Assembly: GCA_030998225.1 (NCBI GenBank)
Contig: JAPYXD010000161.1
Span: 186,001-250,000 of the forward strand
From: Diplolepis rosae
Lineage: Eukaryota > Arthropoda > Insecta > Hymenoptera > Diplolepididae
Direction: 5' to 3'
DNA length: 64,000 nt
Of the stretch, positions 57,010-64,000 are shown in pieces. The notes beneath the pieces were generated by a model. It was not told the DNA's origin. It saw only the letters and a list, made by a program, of their open reading frames with translations, and searched no databases. Made by a program: the position numbers and the translations under genes. Every line of letters starts with the position of its first letter. Within the stretch, counting starts at the first letter, position 1.

Positions 57010-57300
57010 ATCAAATCTTTACGTTTTGAGACCCCCTGAGTCATAAAAAAGGGTTTTTACGAAAGTGTCTGTCTGTCTGTCTGTCTGTCTGTAGGTCGTG
57101 TGCGGCATAACTCTCGATAGAATTATCAGATTGAATTGAGCTTTGGTACACTTTATCGGAGCCGAAAAAGTAAGGACAAGTTCGTTAACCAGCCACATCC
57201 AATCAAAATTGAGGGATGGAGCACTACTTTTGTGTTTTTGAAAATAATTTTTTGAAAAAATCAAAAATTTCAATACTGGTTTTAGATAGTGCTCATAAAT
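57010..57300 (+). repeat. Dispersed repeat with (CTGT)n tract
   Basis: Same family as 38890-39365, opposite orientation. CTGT run at about 57067-57094; AAGGACAAGTTCGTTAACCA at 57173. It leads directly into the satellite monomers, as does the copy at 39 kb. Confidence 0.75.
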
Positions 57301-58205
57301 CTCTCAAAATTATCCTGATAACATTTTTTGATTAAATCAAAATTAGAAATGTTACAGCATATTCAAATTCGAAAAAAGTCAATATCAAAATTCCATTTTC
57401 CAGTTAAATTATACGAGATACGAAAAAATGTTATGATACAATATTATTAAATAAATAAAGACCTACAAATTTGAATTGTAACATTTTTTCATAAGATGCA
57501 TATATATCTTTTTAATTAAAAAAAAAACTATTGAAAATCCAAAATTCAATTTTTTAGCAATAATATTCGAAACACGAAAAAAACGTAAGAATACAAAGTT
57601 GTTTGTTTCAACAAGATCTACAAATTTTGTCTCACACAGTTTCTGATAAAACATATATTTTTCGTTTCAATTCCAAAAAATACGATTAAAATTCAAAAAT
57701 TCCATTTTTTAGACAAAATATGAGAGATACAAAAAAAACGTTTAGATGGAAAATTGTTTGCTCATAAATCTCTACAAATTATCCTTATAACATTTTTTGA
57801 TTAAATCAAAATTAGAAATGTCACAGCATATTCAAATTCGAAAAAACTCAATATCAAAATTCCATTTTTTAGTTAAATTATACGAGATACGAAAGAACGT
57901 TATGATACAATATTATTAAATAAATAAAGACCTACAAATTTGAATTGTAAAATTTTGTCATAAGATGCATATTTATCTTTTTAATTAAAAAAAAAACTAT
58001 TGAAAATCCAAAATTCAATTTTTTAGCAATAATATTCGAAACACGAAAGAAACGTAAGAATACAAAGTTGTTCGTTTCAAAAAGATCTACAAATTTTGTC
58101 TCACACAGTTTCTGATAAAACATATATTTTTCGTTTCAATTCCAAAAAATACGATTAAAATTCAAAAATTCCATTTTTTAGACAAAATATGAGAGATACA
58201 AAATT

Positions 58206-58576
58206 TTCAGGTTAATCAAAATTTTGATTGTAAATCTGATATGGAATAACCGATATATATATGGGGCATTCTTTCTCAACCGAACACCCCCTGCTGTCAA
58301 AAAATGGTTTGACTTTGAAAAATCGGGTTTGGGCTCAAAATTTAGCAAATTCTATCTAGTCTTCAGAAGCGTTGGGCGGTTTTTGAAATTCAATATGGCC
58401 GATTAAATATGGCGTTGAGAGTTAGGAAACGCATAGATGAACAATAAATATTTATGCTACATGGGAGGAAGAGGATGATTCTGATGAGCGTGAAGTTGCG
58501 CATGAGCGAAGCAAGGGCGCAAAAATACGAACGAGACTCATCCCCTTCCTCCCGATTAGCATACTTTATTTTTTCT
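58206..58576. other. Intergenic, no gene recognised
   Basis: Contains an inverted pair GGGAGGAAGAGGATGA (58461) and TCATCCCCTTCCTCCC (58537). No coding homology. Confidence 0.4.
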
Positions 58577-58954
58577 TATGCACGCACAGAAATGGACACC
58601 TTTTTCCTTGAAACGCGAGAACGAAGTCGTCTTTTTGGGGTATACATAAAACATGTCAGTCAGAAGATTCGACAGAGACAATTTTGCACCAATTGTAGGT
58701 TTTCACAATGATGAAGTTGGCTGCCCATACTTTCAAGTTTTCGCAATGAACTTACCTTTTAGTCCGTTAGATAGCGAAACTTGATGGTGCAAAAAATGAC
58801 GAAAAAATCACGGTGCTAACGCAAATCACGCAATTGTTCCCCCATATCGAGAGTTATTGATAACTCCCGCCTTTCTCCTGTGTACCTCAAAAAGGGGATT
58901 CTCTTACCGTATTCCAGGCAAAAAAGTGGCCATTTCTGTGCATGCATGAGGAAA
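58577..58954. mobile_element. MITE-like TIR element
   Basis: Ends TGCACGCACAGAAATGGACA (left) and TGCATGCACAGAAATGGCCA (right, inverted), with ACCTTTTT/ACTTTTTT following. About 375 bp, non-coding. Target duplication not resolved. Confidence 0.6.
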
Positions 58955-59027
58955 ATTACTTTTTAAATAAAAAATTATGAAGGTGATTACGACTATGTAA
59001 TCAGAATATTAGAATCCAAGGCGGCGG

Positions 59028-59606
59028 ATTCATGCCAAACAATCCAGCATTCAGTGACTCCAATTGCTGAAATCGGCTTGTAAATGATTGCTAGAAGGTT
59101 TTCGTGGTCGCTGATAAAGATTCTGCAGTCAAAATATCAAAATTCAACATGTCGGATACAATAGAAAAACATCCCGAATCGTGAGAGGCAAGGGGACTCA
59201 CGTTCAAAAAGCACCCTGATTCGTGGGAGGCAAGAGGACACGTTCAAAAGTCATCCTGATTCGTGAAAGGCAATAGTTAGTGAATTGAGAATCCGAATGT
59301 TTTGTTTAACTTCTGATCATGACTATCACATAGAATCTTTTTGTTTTTATTATAACAATCTAATCATCGATTTGAGATCAGCGACCTCGAAAAACCCCCA
59401 AGTAATCATTTTCAAGCCGGATTAAACAATTTGTGTTGCTGGGAGCTGAATCGACGACACAGAGCTTCCATATTGGATCGGCCACGTTCAATTTTGATAT
59501 TTTGATTGCAGAATCTCAATCAGCGATCACGAAAACGATTTAGTAATCATATAGAAGCCGATTTCAGCAATTGGAGTCGCTGAATGCTAGATTGTTTGGC
59601 ATAAAA
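59028..59606. mobile_element. Foldback element beside gene X copy 2
   Basis: Arms of about 130 bp: ATGCCAAACAATCCAGCATT (59033) and TTGCTGAAATCGGCTT pair with the inverted AAGCCGATTTCAGCAA and CTAGATTGTTTGGCAT ending near 59602. The spacer carries two or three diverged units of the 40-bp minisatellite found at 18595-18854. Homology to gene X copy 1 starts immediately after it (59607). Confidence 0.72.
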
Positions 59607-59629
59607 CCACATTTTGATGACCTCTTTAG

Positions 59630-61644
59630 ATTCTTTGCGTGATTGGTTTTTCTATGGATTATCGTACTAGCATGAGTTTTCGAGCTTGGTCTGTACACGG
59701 TTGGCTTCTTATATCATTAGCTTTTTTAAATGCATACTTCTTTGAAGATCCTAATGTTTGGGCGGTATAAAGAAGTTTTACTTTATATTAAAATAGTTTA
59801 AATTTTAATAATTGTCACTCTATCACATTTAATTTTTACTTTTATTAAAAACCTAAAAACATTTTGAACTTTCTTGCTCTTCTCTAGGAACTTATCTTGC
59901 TTGTGACCTTTATTAGCCTGATGTTGATGGGAGGATTTTGGTATAAAAGAAGCGTAGACACATTCTTATTACCGTTTATACTGCACGCAGAAAAAAGAAA
60001 GGCAAAATTTACTAACCGGGAACAGTAAAAGATTTTAAGTAAATGTAACAGTAAAAGCTGTTAACATAGCTGAAAAGAAATGTCGGAATTACTGAGCGTT
60101 TCGTAAATCTCATAGTAATACCAAAGTAAATCTAATTCGGTCACTTGTGAGTTAAAAATACCTTTATCATATGTATTAAATACAGGATGACAAGTACCAT
60201 CCACTGGAACTGAATTACAATACTAGTATAGTACACATTAACGAAAGATCAGTAGATTTTACCGATCTGGATGTTTCGCTTAACTCGCGCACATGTAACG
60301 AAAACATAAACTTCATGTGTAAATCACGTGTGCCGGCAACGCTGGGTGTAAACAAAGGAATTTCCAACTGCAGTGAGAAAAACGGATCATAAAACCTGGA
60401 TGTTAAAAGTAAGGATAGTATTCGGTAAAATCAAAACATTCATTCTCGGTTTTTGATATAATTCGTTTCAGAATGTCGTCCGAGTGCTTCCGACGTTATC
60501 CGAATAGCTTTGTAGACTCGAATCCAAGTCTGGCCAACTCAGTAGTGGCTTATAAGCGACATTTATTTCGGAATATGGCAAGCGAGAATAACCGAGAGGC
60601 TTTAGGCGTTAGGAATGCGTTTAGTTAATGTAGATATAGGTAGAGTTAGAGGGTTCGAACCCAAAAGCGATTCTGAAATTTGATTTCAAGCGTATGCGAT
60701 TATAAATAGTGTAGCATTGTGTACTTAAATATGTGAACATAAATGAGGTATGATAATAATATTTGTGTATGTGTTCCCACTGAAACCTCCCCTCTTCTGA
60801 GTGCCAAAGCTCTCCCCTCTATCTTTCTTTTGTTTTGCACGCGTTAAATCTGGTATGTTTCAGTTTATAATCCAAGATATTATCCGATACTATCTTTTTT
60901 TTAAAACATCTACAGATTATGGTTTTAATAATCTAGATCGCTGTCCCATAGTTAATAGTCCAAGATTATACCCGGTAACATATTTTTCATTACCGTCTAC
61001 AATCCATTTTTGTCAGTGTGCAAAGAAAGTAGCAAAAACAAAAGAACTGTGTTATCCGAAACGAATATGCTACTTTCACTAAGAAAAATCGGTAAAGCTA
61101 CTGTCTTATAAGTAATTCTGACATTCGACAAACGTAAAGAGCACTGACATTTTGGTAAACTATACCGTTACAGTAAGTTACATTCTCTTACACGCTATGG
61201 AAATGTAACAGAATAATAAGCATTTGTAGCATTTAGAAACAGTGTAGGATAGCAATTGGCTCGGTGAAATTTACTGATCCGCAAGTCAGTACCACTTATG
61301 TATTCGTATTTGTAACTACCAAATCTGATTACAGTTACTTGTTCAGCCTAGTAACATTCAGTTAACTGGCCAGTTGTCCATATAAGTACTTGGAAATTAA
61401 GTAAAATTTACCGGATTTTCAGTATATTATACGGAACCTTTTTCTGCGTGTGGGTACGGTTTTTCCAATATAATTGACAATATCATAAATTCTAAAAATT
61501 TTGGCACTTTTTAGCAATAATATTATAACCCCAGTTTAAATATATTTACAGTAAGATGCAATAATTTTTTATTTTTTACAAGCAGTAATTCTTATGATCG
61601 TCGACGCATTCTCGTCATGCGGAATAAAACTTAGCTTAATTTGA
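59630..61644 (+). CDS. Gene X copy 2, membrane protein 3' exons
   Basis: Exon A 59630-59764 (45 codons, acceptor TTTAG, donor GTATAA), exon B from 59888 (32 codons then one base; the donor base and GT lie beyond a transposon at 59984-61450), exon C 61586-61644 (acceptor CAG, stop TGA). Phases agree. The residues include MDYRTSMSFRAWSVHGWLLI, SLAFLNAYFFEDPNVWA, ELILLVTFISLMLMGGFWYK, SVDTFLLPFIL and ILMIVDAFSSCGIKLSLI, with at least three hydrophobic segments, so a multi-pass membrane protein. Upstream exons were not found and the left flank is a foldback element. I do not recognise the family; a small insect four-pass protein is one possibility. The frame is open, but the exon B insertion probably disturbs splicing. 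Confidence 0.6.
59984..61450. mobile_element. CAC...GTG element, family E, in gene X exon B
   Basis: A 1467-bp insert with inverted ends CACGCAGAAAAA, flanked by TG (59982-59983, 61451-61452). Gene X copy 1 has the empty site (ATACTGGGTACG at 1596-1607) with a single TG. The interior is not recognisably coding; the frame 60801-61082 has no known motif. Several CGGTAA/TTACCG-type short repeats occur throughout. Confidence 0.88.
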
Positions 61645-63489
61645 AGAATTAAAATTAAAGAAAGACAATAGGCTTAAGAATTCAATTTAAAGACCCTTTT
61701 GTTATAAATATAAAAAATAAATGTTTATAAAAATTCATGAATAGCAAAATTCTTAAAAGTATGGTTTATAATTGTATTCGACAATGGTTTGAAAATTTTG
61801 AAATATGTATTCACAATAAACAACAGCTTTTGAAATTTGGTTTAAATTTATATTAAAGTACTTTTAAATTTTAGTTTAGCATTCTCTTATTCATTGTACA
61901 CTAAAGGAATTTTTTTATTACTTAAGGTTCGAAAAACGTATAGTTCTATAATTACTAAATTAAACATGAGACATTTTTGTGAAGAAGTTATCAAAAATAA
62001 TAAAAAGTTATCTGTTTATTTTCTCGTAATTACATAAGAAAAGTTTTTATTAATGTGAGAATGAGTTGTTAATTGTTTATTATAAAATTTTATTGTCCTC
62101 AGCAACATATTTTTTTTCCAAAATAGGTTTATAGGTATAAGTGCTTGAGAATTTATTTTCGTACACCTATAACTCCTTTAGAAAGTATATTGAAATGTGT
62201 TTTGTATCATGAAACAAAAGAACTTCATAAAAATTGCAAATGTTGAGAATGGAATATCATAAAAAACAATAACTTCCAATGAAAATAGATATGAATTTCC
62301 CAAATGAATATTGAAACAAATATAAATTTTAAAATTATCTAAAATTATATTTTTTTATCATCGCTGGAGACTTAATTAAAGTTAAGATAAATCATTTTGC
62401 AACTTTTAAAATTCATGTCATACAGTTATTCCAATTGAAAGTGCTTATCCTCTGAGCTGTCTGACTATTATTGTCGTTTTAATACTTACATATTTATTTT
62501 TTGAATCAACTAAATACATTATAAGACATAAATATGTAGAATAAAAAATTTAATTTTCCAGAATCTGATGTATAAATTGTACGTAGATTATTACAATCCA
62601 CTCTGCTTAGTTGCTCCTTTCATTTATACATTATAACTTACAAATACAGTTAGTTCTAAGAAGAAATTTAGATTTTTAATAAGTTATTGAATAACTATAA
62701 TAATAAGATTTGTATAATCAAATATTGGACTGCAATTTTAAATATTTATGTCAAATGATCACGGATTATTAAAGTATTTAAAATTCTTCTTTTAAGTTTT
62801 TCAAGATTTTTATAATACTTTTCTATATATTAATATTCTTGAAAATTTACTAAATTATAAAATTTCTTGTATCAAAGTCCTTTTATTTTTTTATAAAAAA
62901 ACTTACAATGCATACTTAGGGAATATATAAATCTGTCTTTCTACTTATAAAAATTCTTCCATCTATACATAATATATAAATATATGATGTAATTTACACA
63001 GAAAACAGTAGTGAAAACGAATAATATTTTTAATGCTTTTTTTATATCTTATATTAATTTAATTAGTGTGTTATTTCTAGACAAATGATCACATGTAGAA
63101 GTCTGCGTTCATGGAATGATTATTTATCATTTAGAAATGGGAGTGTGCGGAGTATGTGTTTCATGACCAATGATCTATTCATTTCAATAGAATGCAATCT
63201 ATATGATTGACTTGTCGATGAAGACATGCGGTGATTTTGAATATCTTCAAGGATTTGAACTTAAGATTCTATAGATCTATGAAATATTTTTAAAAATTGC
63301 GACATTAATATATTTTTCTTTTTAAATTAATTAATGTCATATAGCTTAAAGGCAGCAAGTCCTTATTTAAAAATTTTCCTTTAAAGCTAAGATTAAAAAA
63401 TTTTTCTTTCCAATTGAAATAATTCTACGAATTTAAATAGTTTAACTCATTCACTCAGCTTTTCTAATTTATTAGAATTTTCATTTTAT
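61645..63489. other. Duplicated intergenic region, copy 2
   Basis: 61650-62150 lacks a partner in copy 1. 62150-62420 matches 1800-2055; 62430-62545 is inverted relative to 10105-10230; 62560-63489 matches 10290-11446. No gene seen. Confidence 0.6.
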
Positions 63490-63591
63490 TCATCGGAACT
63501 CTTCTTTGGCGAAGTGCAAAAAAGTCAAAATCAAATCTACAAGATATGCTGCTCCTTCTAATACACAGAGGGATCCCAGAGCCAATCCAAC
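63490..63591 (-). CDS. ssk: Second snakeskin copy, last exon
   Basis: The minus-strand exon has the same length (102 bp) and borders as exon 4 of the first copy and is open to TGA at 63490. It reads VGLALGSLCVLEGAAYLVDL and LTFLHFAKEEFR, differing from copy 1 by Asp to Glu near the end. 63592-64000 matches intron 3 of copy 1; exon 3 would start about 30 bp beyond the window. Confidence 0.85.
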   Translation of the reverse strand, partial: VGLALGSLCVLEGAAYLVDLILTFLHFAKEEFR

Positions 63592-64000
63592 CTAAAAAAA
63601 TTATTCAATGAGTTTATCGAAATATATTTTTTTATATCATAGAGCGGAATAATTTAAGCTTAGTGGGGTTAGGTTAAGCATTTCAAAGAAAATGATGTGA
63701 TTGAAAATTTTTAAAAGGCAGGTGTTAGAAAGTAGAGATTAGGGACATCTACACTCATAAACATTTCCATTTTTTTACAGAGAAACCTCTGTAATCAGTA
63801 AATTAAATTAGCTACAAAATATTTTAATCCAGAAACTGTATTTAATTGGCTTGCACTTTTTTCCATTGTGCTTGAATAGTCCCTTTTTAAGTCCAGTAAG
63901 AAAAACAGCAATCATGAATGAATATTATTGATAGAAATTTCATTGCAAAAGAATTTACAAATTGATTAAAAACTAAAAGCCAAACAATGAATATATTTGG

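Larger units (their letters stand above)
55560..58205. repeat. Satellite-like array, ~156-bp monomers
   Basis: Monomers share TCTACAAATT, ATAAGATG, CAAAATTCAATTTTT and ACGAGATACGAAAAAACGT phrases. In the cleanest part the CTACAAATT anchors fall at about 57301, 57462, 57617 and 57771, and the three-monomer block of 469 bp is repeated once (57308-57776 and 57777-58205). Monomers from 55560 to 56460 are more diverged and interrupted by the MITE at 55877. Apparent open frames 469 bp apart are repeats of the array. Confidence 0.8.

Noticed and set aside
57463..58123. Two near-identical 63-codon minus-strand frames
   Set aside because: They are 469 bp apart and reflect the repeat unit of the array, not genes.

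Overview
The window is AT-rich, repeat-saturated eukaryotic DNA with spliced genes that have short exons, and it reads as an insect chromosome. The strongest evidence is a four-exon gene for Snakeskin (ssk), a MARVEL-like protein of smooth septate junctions known only from arthropods, next to an intron-bearing adenylosuccinate lyase (AdSL) gene. The retroelement mixture (DIRS, BEL/Pao, Penelope-like, R1-clade) and the DNA transposons (Tc1, mariner, piggyBac, hAT, many MITEs) fit an insect. I cannot name the species.

Host genes. ssk lies on the minus strand: exons 2-4 at 11447-12405 and exon 1 at 26206-26256, separated by a 13.8-kb intron full of transposons. AdSL lies on the plus strand in five exons at 26722-28931, head to head with ssk; its N-terminal exon was not found here. 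A small gene for an unnamed membrane protein ('gene X') precedes ssk. The gene X + ssk 3' block is present twice: at about 1222-12000 with an interrupted, stop-containing gene X, and at 59609-64000 with an open gene X whose middle exon carries a transposon at its splice donor. The last exon of a second ssk copy is intact at 63490-63591; the rest of that copy lies beyond the window.

Left part (1-12 kb): a short TIR element encoding a Cys-rich peptide; gene X pseudogene copy; a DIRS-like tyrosine-recombinase retroelement (about 2275-8761) interrupted by three DNA elements, one of which holds a deleted Tc1 copy; another CAC...GTG element with a second Tc1 copy. ssk intron (12.4-26.2 kb): inverted arrays of a roughly 245-bp satellite around a Penelope-like element, itself split by a BEL/Pao element and further repeats.

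Right part (29-59 kb) has no recognised host gene. It holds a GC-rich R1-clade LINE deletion derivative (34.6-38.9 kb), a mariner (44.3-45.6 kb), a 4.1-kb hAT-like giant palindrome (45.6-49.7 kb), a BEL fragment joined to a deleted piggyBac (50.4-51.9 kb), a 2.1-kb foldback element with pseudo-tandem GC-rich arms (53.4-55.5 kb), and a satellite-like array with roughly 156-bp monomers (55.6-58.2 kb).

All mobile elements seen carry disabling deletions, stops or frameshifts. Several insertions can be dated relative to each other because removing the insert restores a reading frame or the sequence of a paralogous empty site.
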